This document shows, in pieces, positions 52,621 to 61,454 of a stretch of 64,000 nt of DNA. The translations under genes and the position numbers were made by a program. How positions within the stretch are numbered: the stretch's first letter is position 1; each line of letters opens with the position of its first letter. The notes under the pieces are model-generated. The model was not told the origin of the DNA. It did no database searches and worked only from the letters and a program-made list of their open reading frames with translations. The DNA comes from JACKII01 sp041687435 (lineage in GTDB: Bacteria > Pseudomonadota > Alphaproteobacteria > Bin95), in assembly GCA_041687435.1 (NCBI GenBank), contig JAWLBX010000018.1, positions 1-64,000 on the forward strand, written 5' to 3'.

Positions 52621-53871
52621 ATGCTCTACACTGCCTACGAAGCAACCCATGCTGCGATTGGGCCGTTACGGCTGGCAGCGGACGTGACGCGCCGGTTCTA
52701 CCGGTCGCCGTTCAGCCCTGCGTCTTACCTGCCGCAATCCACGGCGATTGCAGCAGCCTGCGATGTATTCGAGCGGGTGACGCGCCGCTATGGCAAGCCG
52801 GAATGGGGCATCGACGAGACCGTGGTCGATGGCCAAGCTGTGCCGGTCTCGATCGAGCCCGCAACCACCCTGCCCTTCTGTAAGTTGCTGCGTTTCCGGC
52901 GCGATACCAGTGCCATGCCATCGGGACGGAGCGAGGACCCGCGGGTGTTGATCGTAGCGCCGCTGTCCGGCCACTACGCAACCCTGCTGCGCGGGACCGT
53001 GCAGGCGATGCTGCCGGAGCATGAGGTCTATATCACCGACTGGCACGATGCGCGGACCGTGCCGCTGAACATGGGCAAGTTTGGCTTATCGGAGTATATC
53101 GACTACATCATCCATTTCCTGCGCTTCCTGGGGCCGGATACGCATGTGATCGGCGTCTGCCAACCGGGGCCGGCCGTTCTGGCCGCCGCGTCGGTGATGG
53201 CGGCGGCAAACGATCCCTGCCAGCCCGCGACAATGACGCTGATGGGCAGCCCGATCGACACACGCAAAAGCCCGACCGTGCCGAACGAGCTGGCGACATC
53301 GCGGCCGTTGGATTGGTTCGAGAAGAACGTGATCTCGCTCGTTCCCTGGCCAAACCCGGGCATGATGCGGCGGGTCTATCCCGGCTTCCTGCAACTGACC
53401 GGCTTTATGACCATGAACCTGGACCGGCATGTCGACGCCCACCTGCAATTGTTCCGCCACCTGATCACCGGCGACGGCGATGGCGCGGACGCACATCGCA
53501 AATTCTACGACGAATACAATTCCGTCATGGATATGACCGCGGATTTCTACCTCGACACGATCAAGGTGATCTTCCAGGACCACGACCTGCCGGACGGCCG
53601 TATGCGCCATCATGACAATTTGGTCGAGCCGCAGGCCATCAAACGCTCCGCCCTGATGACCGTCGAGGGCGAGAAGGATGATATCTCCGGCATTGGCCAG
53701 ACACAGGCGGCGCATCAACTTTGCACCGCCATTCCGGAGGAGCGGCGGCGGCTTCTGGTGCAGCCGCGCGTCGGGCATTACGGCATCTTCAACGGCCGGC
53801 GCTGGCGGGAGGAAATTCAACCCCAGGTTCGCGACTTCATCCGCGCCCACCGCACCCTGGCGCCCGTCTGA
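52621..53871 (+). CDS. phaZ: Intracellular poly(3-hydroxybutyrate) depolymerase
   Basis: A 416-residue protein of the PhaZ1 type. The catalytic cysteine is Cys180 in HVIGVCQPGPAVLAA, the nucleophile context of type I intracellular PHB depolymerases (Cys instead of the usual lipase-box serine). Further matches are YITDWHDARTVPLNMGKFGL (about 137-156), FMTMNLDRHVDAH (about 264-276), FYLDTIKVIFQDHDLP and, near the end, VQPRVGHYGIFNGRRWREEI with a histidine of the triad (about 379-398). It breaks down storage PHB. Presence implies PHB synthesis elsewhere in the genome. The ATG at 52621 was preferred to an upstream TTG. Confidence 0.93.
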   Translation: MLYTAYEATHAAIGPLRLAADVTRRFYRSPFSPASYLPQSTAIAAACDVFERVTRRYGKPEWGIDETVVDGQAVPVSIEPATTLPFCKLLRFRRDTSAMPSGRSEDPRVLIVAPLSGHYATLLRGTVQAMLPEHEVYITDWHDARTVPLNMGKFGLSEYIDYIIHFLRFLGPDTHVIGVCQPGPAVLAAASVMAAANDPCQPATMTLMGSPIDTRKSPTVPNELATSRPLDWFEKNVISLVPWPNPGMMRRVYPGFLQLTGFMTMNLDRHVDAHLQLFRHLITGDGDGADAHRKFYDEYNSVMDMTADFYLDTIKVIFQDHDLPDGRMRHHDNLVEPQAIKRSALMTVEGEKDDISGIGQTQAAHQLCTAIPEERRRLLVQPRVGHYGIFNGRRWREEIQPQVRDFIRAHRTLAPV

Positions 53872-53902
53872 CCGCAGCACAGAAGCTTCAGGCCGCCGGG
53901 CG

Positions 53903-55459
53903 CTATGCTCGGCCGTATCCGCCGCCGCCCGGCGTGCGCAGTGTGATCGTCTGCCCCTTGGCAAGCGTATGGTCGGCGCGCACATCCGCGGGCTGGCCGT
54001 TGATTAACACCTCACCCAAGGCACCATCGCCACCGCCTTCCAGTCCTTTGGCCTGATGTTTCAGCCGTTCGGCCATAAAGATGATGCCAATTGGGGTGTC
54101 CGACTCGCTCTCGAACACCATTTCCTGACCGTCGCCGCCCCGGTGCAGGCCGTCGCCGCCAGACCCGACGCGCAGGGATTTGGCGTGCACGAACATCGGC
54201 GTGTTCCGCTCCACCAATTCCACCGGCACGTTGGAGATGTTGGAGGGCCAGGAATAGCAGCTTTCACCCGGCTTGGTCGGCAAGGCCCCCATGCCGCCGT
54301 TGAAGAACAGCGTGTTGGCATAGGTGCGGCCGTGCCTGTCGATACCAGTCTGAATGATGCTCCAGAGCGGCGACCCGCAGGCCGCCATCACCTTGTCCGG
54401 CAACACAGGCGCCAGGGCCTGCAACACCAGGGCGGGCAGATAGTGGCCCGTCGCCATGCGTCCCCCGACGCTGACCGGACGTTTTGGGTTGACGATAGTG
54501 CCTTCGGGCGCCGTCACCTCCATGCAACGGAAAATGCCGTCGTTGTTCGGCACATCCGGCAACAGCGCGCTTTTCAGCGCGTAGGAGACCATGGCGAAGG
54601 TGTAGGTGAAGGTGCAGTTGATTGCCTTCGGAATCTGGTCCGATGTGCCGGTCAGGTCGACGTGGATGCGCTCGCCCGTCACCGTCACGGCACATTGGTA
54701 ATGCAGCGGATAGCCTTCGAAGCCGTCGGTGTCGAAGCTTGCCTCGTAACGGCCATCGGGCACTTGCGCCATGGCGGCCCGCATGGCCCGCTCGCTGCGG
54801 CCCTGAATTTCGGCGCCGAATGCCGTCAGATCGGGAAGGCCATATTCGGTCATGATCTCCACCGTCCGCGACTCCATCAAGGTCAGGCCGGTGAGCTGGG
54901 CCCAGAGGTCGCCCTCTGTCTGGTCCGGCGTGCGCACCTGGGCGCGCAACAGTTTGATAAGGGTTCGGTCCGGTTCGCCACGGTTGAGCAGCTTCATCGC
55001 CGGGATCTGGAAGCCTTCCTCAAAAATCTCCTTCGCCACGACCGAGCGAACCTTGCCGCCGATATCCGGCGCATGTGCGGTGGATGCCGCGAAGGCGGCC
55101 AACTTCCCATTGTGGAAGATCGGCTTGGCGACGGTGATGTCGTTCAGGTGCCCGGTCGCGACCCATGGATCGTTGCAGATATAGACGTCGCCGGCGTGCA
55201 TGTTCTCCGGCCTGATTTCTTTAAGGAAATGCTGCACCGTCACCGGCAGGCAGGCGTTGAAGCTGGGAATGCTCTCGGTGTTCTGGACAAGCGAGTGCCC
55301 GTTCGCGTCTGTGATGACACAAGCGAAGTCATTGCTTTCGTTTACCAGCGTAGAGAACGAGGTGCGTTGCAGCGTCTTGGCAGCCTCGTCGGCAGCGGAA
55401 ATCATACGCCGCCAGATGACTTCCAGCGTGACGGCGTCGAATGGGGCAGAGTCGGTCAT
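53903..55459 (-). CDS. Hydantoinase B/oxoprolinase family protein (HyuB)
   Basis: A 518-residue subunit. It opens with DAVTLEVIWRRMISAADEAA and has TLQRTSFSTLVNESNDFACVI (read in part, about residues 34-53), GDVYICNDPW (about 91-100) and HAPDIGGKVRS (about 127-137), then later VGGRMATGHYLPALVLQ (about 335-350) and CYSWPSNISNVPVELVE. Family members form the B subunit of ATP-dependent hydantoinases, N-methylhydantoinase or 5-oxoprolinase. It follows the A subunit on the same strand with a 96-base spacer, so they are probably one transcript. Confidence 0.9.
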   Translation of the reverse strand: MTDSAPFDAVTLEVIWRRMISAADEAAKTLQRTSFSTLVNESNDFACVITDANGHSLVQNTESIPSFNACLPVTVQHFLKEIRPENMHAGDVYICNDPWVATGHLNDITVAKPIFHNGKLAAFAASTAHAPDIGGKVRSVVAKEIFEEGFQIPAMKLLNRGEPDRTLIKLLRAQVRTPDQTEGDLWAQLTGLTLMESRTVEIMTEYGLPDLTAFGAEIQGRSERAMRAAMAQVPDGRYEASFDTDGFEGYPLHYQCAVTVTGERIHVDLTGTSDQIPKAINCTFTYTFAMVSYALKSALLPDVPNNDGIFRCMEVTAPEGTIVNPKRPVSVGGRMATGHYLPALVLQALAPVLPDKVMAACGSPLWSIIQTGIDRHGRTYANTLFFNGGMGALPTKPGESCYSWPSNISNVPVELVERNTPMFVHAKSLRVGSGGDGLHRGGDGQEMVFESESDTPIGIIFMAERLKHQAKGLEGGGDGALGEVLINGQPADVRADHTLAKGQTITLRTPGGGGYGRA

Positions 55460-55555
55460 AGGACTACCTCATGTCTCGTGTTTTCCCGGAGCCGCTCAGC
55501 GACGTCCGGGAGTCAACATTTTCCCGCTGCATAGCGCTGGCCGTCGGACTCTGTC

Positions 55556-57631
55556 TCACAGGTCCACCACAATGTTGCCGTCCGCCGCCACCCGCGCCCG
55601 GCCGTTCGGGCCGACGATCAGGGTGCTGGCAGCCTCCTCCACCACCGCGGGACCGGAGAAGGTGAAGCCGGCGGGCAGGTCAGCGCGATCATAGACAGGG
55701 GTTTCGACAAAGCCTGCTGCCTCCAAGAAATAGAGCGCGCGGTGTGCGCTCGGCTTCGGCTCGGCGGTTGCCCAAACGGCGGAGCGCGGCCGCTCGCCCG
55801 GCACCTCGACGGAGACGGCGGTACGGATGTTGATGATCTCCACCGGCACCGGCGGCGGCGTGCGGGTGAATTTCTCGACATAGGCAGCCTCGAACGCTGC
55901 AATCAGCGCCGGTTTCGAGGCCTGCGTGTAAGGTCCCGGCGGCAGGCTCACCACCACCTCGAACGCTTGGCCGACATAGCGGATATCCGCCAGCCGCTCA
56001 GCAACCGCGCGGGACGGGTCGAGGCCAGTAGCGGCGATCAGGCTGCGCGCCTCTGCCTCCAGCCCAGCATAGCGGGCCTCGAACCTGGCCCAGTCGAGCC
56101 GGTCCAGTTCCGCCGCAACGGTGGCAACCCGGTCCACCCGCGCCGGCGCAATCAACAGACCCATGGCGCTGGCGACACCTGCCGCCGGCGGCACGATGAT
56201 GCGCCGACAGCCGAGCTTCTGTGCCACATGATAGGCATGCAGCGGCCCACCCCCTCCCGTTGCCAGCAGCGCGTATCTGCGCGGGTCCTTGCCGCGCTCG
56301 GCGATATGCACGCGGGCCGCCCCGGCCATGGCCTCGTTGGCGATATCGTGAATGCCCCAGGCTGCTTGCTCCGGCGAAAGCCCAGCCTCTGCTGCCAGCC
56401 GTTCGACCGCAGCACGCGCCGCCTCCATATCCACTTCCATGGAGCCGCCGGCAAAAAAACCTGGGTTCAGATAGCCCAGCAGAAAGTTCGCGTCCGTCAC
56501 GGTCGCATACTCACCGCCGCGGCCATAACAGGCGGGCCCAGGCTCCGACCCTGCGCTGTCCGGCCCGACCTGCAACAAACCCAGCGCATTGAGTCGGGCG
56601 ATCGAGCCGCCGCCTGCACCAATTTCGATCAGTTCGATGGTGGAAATCTTGATCGGCAAGCCGCTGCCCTGTGCGAAGCGTTTTTGCCGTGCCGCCTCGA
56701 AATCGTAGGCAATCAGCGGCTGGCCATCATCCACCAGTGAGAGCTTGGCCGTAGTGCCGCCCATGTCGAAAGCGAGCACGTGGCCGTCGCCATCGTTTTC
56801 CCCGAACCAGGCGCCCGCCAGCGCACCCGCCGCCGGGCCGCTTTCCAACAGCGCAACCGGCGCCTGCTTGGCCTGGTCTAAACCGCCGAGGCCACCGTTG
56901 GAGAGCATCAGCTGCAAGGGCGCGGAAATGCCGTGTGCCGCCAGTTCCACCGCCAGGCGGTCCAAATAGACCGCAGCGAGCGGCTTGATGTAGGCGTTGA
57001 CCACCGTGGTAGAGGTGCGCTCGTACTCGCGGATTTCTGGCGCAACATCCACGGACAGCGAAACCGCCAGGTCCGGCACGGCCGCCGCCAGCGCGGCTGC
57101 CGCCGCCCGTTCGTGCGCAGGATTGGCGTAGGAATGCAGGAATACCACCGCAACCGAGGCCACGCCTTCCGCCTGCAATGCTCTCGCCTGTCCGGCCAGG
57201 CCGGCGAGATCGAGCGACACACGTTCCCGGCCTTGCGCATCGATCCGGCCTGCCACCTCCCGCCGCCAAGCGCGTGGGGCGAGCGGTGCGGGCTTGGCGA
57301 TGGCCAGGTCGTACAACTCGTATTTGCGCTCGCGCCCAATCTCCAGCACGTCGCGAAAGCCCTCGGTCGTGATCAGGCCGGTCGGCGCACCCTTGCGTTC
57401 GATGGTGGCATTGGTGAACAGGGTGGTGGCATGCACCACGCGCCCGATATCCGCGGCGGGCAGCGCGTCTTCGGTCAGAACCTGCCGAACACCGGCAATA
57501 ACACCCTCTGCCGGGTCCGTGTGCGTGGTCAGAACCTTGCGGGCGAACTGCTGGCCTGCTGTGTGGTCGAACACGACGATGTCTGTGAACGTACCGCCGA
57601 TGTCGATACCGAGGGAATAGCGTGCGGTCAT
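55556..57631 (-). CDS. Hydantoinase/oxoprolinase A subunit (HyuA)
   Basis: A 691-residue protein of the acetate/sugar kinase-like ASKHA fold. The N-terminus is GIDIGGTFTDIVVFD (about residues 6-20), a phosphate-binding loop typical of this family; the ATPase site continues with LAFDMGGTTAKLSLVDDGQP (about 288-307) and IEIGAGGGSIARLN (about 336-349), and LLATGGGGPLHAYHVAQKLG (about 451-470). It uses ATP to open cyclic imides such as hydantoins or 5-oxoproline with the B subunit just downstream. The ATG at 57631 is the only early start. Confidence 0.92.
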   Translation of the reverse strand: MTARYSLGIDIGGTFTDIVVFDHTAGQQFARKVLTTHTDPAEGVIAGVRQVLTEDALPAADIGRVVHATTLFTNATIERKGAPTGLITTEGFRDVLEIGRERKYELYDLAIAKPAPLAPRAWRREVAGRIDAQGRERVSLDLAGLAGQARALQAEGVASVAVVFLHSYANPAHERAAAAALAAAVPDLAVSLSVDVAPEIREYERTSTTVVNAYIKPLAAVYLDRLAVELAAHGISAPLQLMLSNGGLGGLDQAKQAPVALLESGPAAGALAGAWFGENDGDGHVLAFDMGGTTAKLSLVDDGQPLIAYDFEAARQKRFAQGSGLPIKISTIELIEIGAGGGSIARLNALGLLQVGPDSAGSEPGPACYGRGGEYATVTDANFLLGYLNPGFFAGGSMEVDMEAARAAVERLAAEAGLSPEQAAWGIHDIANEAMAGAARVHIAERGKDPRRYALLATGGGGPLHAYHVAQKLGCRRIIVPPAAGVASAMGLLIAPARVDRVATVAAELDRLDWARFEARYAGLEAEARSLIAATGLDPSRAVAERLADIRYVGQAFEVVVSLPPGPYTQASKPALIAAFEAAYVEKFTRTPPPVPVEIINIRTAVSVEVPGERPRSAVWATAEPKPSAHRALYFLEAAGFVETPVYDRADLPAGFTFSGPAVVEEAASTLIVGPNGRARVAADGNIVVDL

Positions 57632-57666
57632 ATTTGGAACTCGCGGGTTTCGGCTTGTCTTGTATC

Positions 57667-57735
57667 TTCACCCTGAGCCCGTCGAAGGGTGAGGGTGCCA
57701 GGATGAAAGAAACCAATCGACGGGCTCCCGGTGAA
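57667..57735. repeat. Inverted repeat of the 'CCCTGAGCCCGTCGA' type
   Basis: TTCACCCTGAGCCCGTCGA (57667-57685) and TCGACGGGCTCCCGGTGAA (57717-57735) are complementary over 17 of 19 bases; the inner part also contains CACCCT...AGGGTG. This is a common intergenic palindromic repeat of many proteobacteria. It lies between the LLM stop and the hyuA start. Confidence 0.75.
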
Positions 57736-57743
57736 GCATAAGG

Positions 57744-58805
57744 TTATGCCCCCTCTCCGAACACAGGCATCACCTCCTCGGCAAACATGCGCATGGAGCG
57801 TTCGGCTTCGGCGAAATCCAGGTTGTGGAAATTCACCTGAAGTGAGGCATGTTCGAAGCCACCGGTTTCTTCCTGATACATATGGATCGTATCGATGATC
57901 TCCGCCGGCGTGCCAATCCAGGCCGCACCCTTGGCGATTTGTGTGTCGGTGTTTTCACGTCGCATCATCGCGATGATCTTGTCGTAGCCGGGATAATCGT
58001 CCGAAGCCAGGCCCTCCAGCCAGTCGGATGCGCCCTCAACCAGGGATTTCAGGTAGGCGTCGAGCTGCGGCCGCGCGATCTCCCGCGCTTTGGCGCCGTC
58101 CTCATGACAGAACATGTGGTGGGCCAACATAACCTGACCCGGTCCGGCGTGCCCGTCCTTGGCCCGCGCCTCGCGGTAAATGCCGATCAGCTCTTTCATG
58201 GCCGCGCCCAGCATCGGCACACACATGATGTTGTGCCCTTCCCGGCCCGCATATTCGAACGAGGCGGGCGTGGCCAGCGCCGCCACGTAAAACGGCGGGC
58301 GCGGCTGCTGTGTCGGCCGCGGCAGGGTGGTGGTCTCGCGGATTTGGTGGAACCGCCCCTCATGAGTGACATTCTCGCCTGTCAGCAGCATCTCCACCTG
58401 CTGGATGCCCTCGCGGTAGCGCGCCACCGACTCATCGGGCGAGACACCGAAGCGGCGGAACTCATGCGGCAGGAAGGCCCGGGCGAAGCCCACATCCAGG
58501 CGGCCGCCCGAAATGGCATCCAGCATCCCGATCTCGCCAGCCAGCTTCAGCGGGTTGTTGAAAGCGGGCAACACCGCGCCGGTGACGAGCCGCATTCTGT
58601 TGGTGCGCGCCGCTGCAGCAGCGAGGAACACGCATGGATTGGGCGAATAGCCGCCGTAATAATGGAAATGATGCTCGACGATCCGGACATGCGAGTAGCC
58701 CAGCGGCTCCGCAATATCGACCAGCGCCAGCGCCTCGCGGAAATACCGATCGGCGGGCTTGTGCTGCGGCCCGACGTCGGGAAAGAATTGGATACCGAAC
58801 TGCAT
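57744..58805 (-). CDS. LLM-class flavin-dependent oxidoreductase
   Basis: A 353-residue luciferase-like monooxygenase distinct from that at 44233. Motifs: ADRYFREALALVDIAEPLGY with VRIVEHHFHYYGGYSPNP (about residues 20-58), TNRMRLVTGAVLPAFNNPLKLA (about 67-88, read in part), GGRLDVGFARAFLPHEFRRFG (about 98-118, read in part) and RPPFYVAALATPASFEYAGREG. The start at 58805 (MQFGIQFFPD) has GGAGG 8 bases upstream; a start 27 bases earlier is possible. It lies upstream of hyuAB on the same strand, but a palindromic repeat separates them, so co-function is uncertain. Confidence 0.87.
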   Translation of the reverse strand: MQFGIQFFPDVGPQHKPADRYFREALALVDIAEPLGYSHVRIVEHHFHYYGGYSPNPCVFLAAAAARTNRMRLVTGAVLPAFNNPLKLAGEIGMLDAISGGRLDVGFARAFLPHEFRRFGVSPDESVARYREGIQQVEMLLTGENVTHEGRFHQIRETTTLPRPTQQPRPPFYVAALATPASFEYAGREGHNIMCVPMLGAAMKELIGIYREARAKDGHAGPGQVMLAHHMFCHEDGAKAREIARPQLDAYLKSLVEGASDWLEGLASDDYPGYDKIIAMMRRENTDTQIAKGAAWIGTPAEIIDTIHMYQEETGGFEHASLQVNFHNLDFAEAERSMRMFAEEVMPVFGEGA

Positions 58806-58939
58806 GGCGGGCGCCTCCGTTGGTGTTGTCATTGGCGCCTTAGCCTGACGCCCGGTTCGGCCGCGGCAAGCGCGCCGAAGCCACAAAGACGCGCCCGAAC
58901 CAGCGGCGAGGTTGCCGGATTCAGCAGACCATCAGCGCC

Positions 58940-59284
58940 CTAGTGGTCGCTGTGGTGCAGGATCTGATCCGCCAAGCCAGTGTCATAGGCCTGGCCTTCC
59001 GGGGAAAGCGCAATGGCCGACGGAAACATCGACCGGGCAAGGCCCTTACGCTCCAATGCGCGCCAGACCTTTTCATTCTGCAATCCGGTCGCATCCCGGC
59101 TCATAACCACTGCATCGCCGCAATGAAAATGATCGCCATGCGGGTGCGGCAGGCTGTTGATCGTGACCTCGCCGGTAGCGTCGTCGCGGGTCGCAAACAT
59201 GGATGACCGCGCGAGTTGCTGAAGAACGGTCAGGGTCTTCAGTTGCAGGGCATTTAGCTTCAACGGGTTTTTCTTCGGGGGCAT
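58940..59284 (-). CDS. Small hypothetical protein with a histidine-rich loop
   Basis: A 114-residue soluble protein, MPPKKNPLKLNALQLKTLTV at its start. It has a lysine-rich N-terminus, a helix LKTLTVLQQLARSSMF (about residues 15-30), a striking HPHGDHFHCGDAVVMSRDATG loop (read in part, about 46-66) and a second helical part with VWRALERKGLARSMF. The arrangement and the ALERKGL segment hint at a winged-helix-like or metal-binding fold, but I do not recognise the family. It sits between the monooxygenase and the LLM oxidoreductase, all on the minus strand. Confidence 0.65.
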   Translation of the reverse strand: MPPKKNPLKLNALQLKTLTVLQQLARSSMFATRDDATGEVTINSLPHPHGDHFHCGDAVVMSRDATGLQNEKVWRALERKGLARSMFPSAIALSPEGQAYDTGLADQILHHSDH

Positions 59285-59396
59285 CGTATTCCGTCAGTCC
59301 GATGGGAAACGGCAGGATAACGCCTGGCAGGGCGGTGATGAAGCCACGGAGCGCCATTGCATCAAAGGCATGGCGCTCGGCGGACAGGCGGGTTGG

Positions 59397-61292
59397 CTAT
59401 TGCGCCGGCACGCTCTCCCGCTCCGCTTCGGCGAAGTCGAGTATATAGGGCTCCATCGTTTCCTGCGCCTGCATCCGGCGGTCGTGCCAGCGCTGGCCGC
59501 CACCGTAATACGCGAGGCTGCCCGGCTTCGCGTTGCCGTCGCCATTGTAATAGCTGAAGCAATCGCGCAGCGGCGCCGACAGCAGGTCCATTTGCGCGCA
59601 ATGCTCGGCGTATTGCTCTTCCGCCTCGCGCGTCACGTCGATGGTGCGGGCGCCACGCTCCTTCATGGTCTGCAACGCCCAGACCACATAATTCGCGTGC
59701 ATCTCCGACACGCGGGTAAAGTTGAATTGGCCGCCGCCGCCTTGGGGGCCGTTCATGATCATCAGGTTGGGGAAGCCGGCCGAGTGCATGCCCAGGAAAG
59801 TCTTGGTCCCCTCGCCCTCCCATTTCTCCCGCAAGGTGCGGCCATCGCGCCCGCGGATCATGTTGAACGAGCCGGTGCCCATCCATTCGAAGCCGGTGGC
59901 ATAGATCAGAACGTCGACCGGGTACTCAACGCCGTCATGCACAACGCCGCGCTCGTTAATCTCCGAAACACCCGTGGGTGCCGTATCGACCAGATGCACG
60001 TGCGGCAGGTTGAAGGATGGCAGGTATTCATCGTGAAAGGTCGGGCGCTTGCAGCCATAGGGGTAGTAGGGCTTCAGCGCGGCCGCAGTCTTTGGATCCT
60101 TCACGACCATATCCACGCGGGCGCGGATCTGCTCCATGATGCGGAAGTTGGTATTGAGCTGCCGCTCGATCAGTTCTTCGGGTGACAGCGGCTTCTCATG
60201 CTTCTTGGGCTGTTTGAAGCTGTCCACCTTGCCGGAAAGGAAATCGTCGTTGCCCTGCAAGGCCGTGCGCCCGGCGGAAATGAGCGCCAGCCGCTCCCGC
60301 CGCTTCACCGCCCAATTGGGCTCGTTTGGCCAGGTGGCGTATTCCTCTTCAGACGTCGCCCGCTGGTCGCGCACGTCGATGGTCGAGGGTGTGCGCTGAA
60401 AGACGTAGAGTTCCTTCACCACTTTGGCGATTTCCGGCACCACCTGCACGGCGGTCGCGCCCGTGCCGATGATGCCGACGCGCTTGCCGGCCAGATCGAC
60501 ATGATAGTTCCAGCGGGATGTGTGGAACGCCTCGCCCTTGTACATCTCCATGCCCTTGATATTGGCGAGCTTCGGGGTCGTCAGAATGCCATTGGCCAGC
60601 ACCACATAACGGGCTTTCATGGCATCGCCGCGGTCGGTTTTGACGACCCAGCGGCCCAGTTCCTCTTTCCAATCAGTCTCTTGCACCGTAGTGTGAAACA
60701 GGCAGCGGTCATAGAAATCGAACCGCTCCGCCATGGTCTGGCAGTATTCCAGGATCTCGAAGCCGGAGGCGAACTTCATCGACGGGATGTAGCCCATTTC
60801 CTCCAGCAGCGGCAGGTAGGAATAGCTCTCCACGTCGCAGGCGATGCCGGGATAACGGTTCCAGTACCAGGTGCCGCCAACGTCGCCGCCCTTCTCGCAG
60901 AAGCGCACGTCGGTGAAGCCGGCATCCCGCAGCCGGTACCAGAGCAGCAAAGCGCCAAAGCCCGCGCCGATCACCAGAATCTCGCACTCGTCGTCCAAAG
61001 CCTCCCGCGGCACCGGCGGTTCTGAATAGACGTCCTCCAGATACTTTGCGAACTCGCCCTCCATGGCGATGTAATCGGCCGCGCCGGCCCGCGATTCCTT
61101 GTACTGCCGGTACTTCGCCTGTTCCTGCGCATCGAACGTCGCGCCGGGCGGCGGCGGCGGCAGGGTCTTGAGCGTTTCGTCTTCGACGATGGAATACCCC
61201 TTGCCGGCAATCTTGTCGGTCGCCTTGGCGGCACGGGTGTTGAAAATCTTGCGGCCCGTTTCCGGGTCGATGCGGATGGCGGCGGATGTCAC
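59397..61292 (-). CDS. Flavin-containing monooxygenase, Baeyer-Villiger type
   Basis: A 631-residue flavoprotein. After a roughly 100-residue N-terminal extension, the first Rossmann motif is ILVIGAGFGALLLWYRLRDAG (read in part, about residues 106-126), followed by GGDVGGTWYWNRYPGIACDV, the FAD/NADP linker WYWNRYPGxxCD, a second Rossmann GTGATAVQV (about 277-285) and the BVMO fingerprint region KGEAFHTSRWN (about 255-265; usual F-x-G-x-x-x-H-x-x-x-W-[PD], here Y at the start and N at the end). Enzymes of this class turn ketones into esters or lactones with NADPH and oxygen. A GTG start has GAGGT upstream. Confidence 0.88.
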   Translation of the reverse strand: MTSAAIRIDPETGRKIFNTRAAKATDKIAGKGYSIVEDETLKTLPPPPPGATFDAQEQAKYRQYKESRAGAADYIAMEGEFAKYLEDVYSEPPVPREALDDECEILVIGAGFGALLLWYRLRDAGFTDVRFCEKGGDVGGTWYWNRYPGIACDVESYSYLPLLEEMGYIPSMKFASGFEILEYCQTMAERFDFYDRCLFHTTVQETDWKEELGRWVVKTDRGDAMKARYVVLANGILTTPKLANIKGMEMYKGEAFHTSRWNYHVDLAGKRVGIIGTGATAVQVVPEIAKVVKELYVFQRTPSTIDVRDQRATSEEEYATWPNEPNWAVKRRERLALISAGRTALQGNDDFLSGKVDSFKQPKKHEKPLSPEELIERQLNTNFRIMEQIRARVDMVVKDPKTAAALKPYYPYGCKRPTFHDEYLPSFNLPHVHLVDTAPTGVSEINERGVVHDGVEYPVDVLIYATGFEWMGTGSFNMIRGRDGRTLREKWEGEGTKTFLGMHSAGFPNLMIMNGPQGGGGQFNFTRVSEMHANYVVWALQTMKERGARTIDVTREAEEQYAEHCAQMDLLSAPLRDCFSYYNGDGNAKPGSLAYYGGGQRWHDRRMQAQETMEPYILDFAEAERESVPAQ

Positions 61293-61454
61293 GGGGGCAT
61301 TACCTCTATCTTGCGGAGTCTGGCCGGCTGGCTCTCGGAGCCGCAGGCCGACTTACGACTTTCGGATCACATGCCCCGAGCATAAGCGCGACAAAAGCCA
61401 CGCGCCAAGCATTTTCACACTTGGCGCTGTCTCACCCGGCCATGGGCCGGGCAG

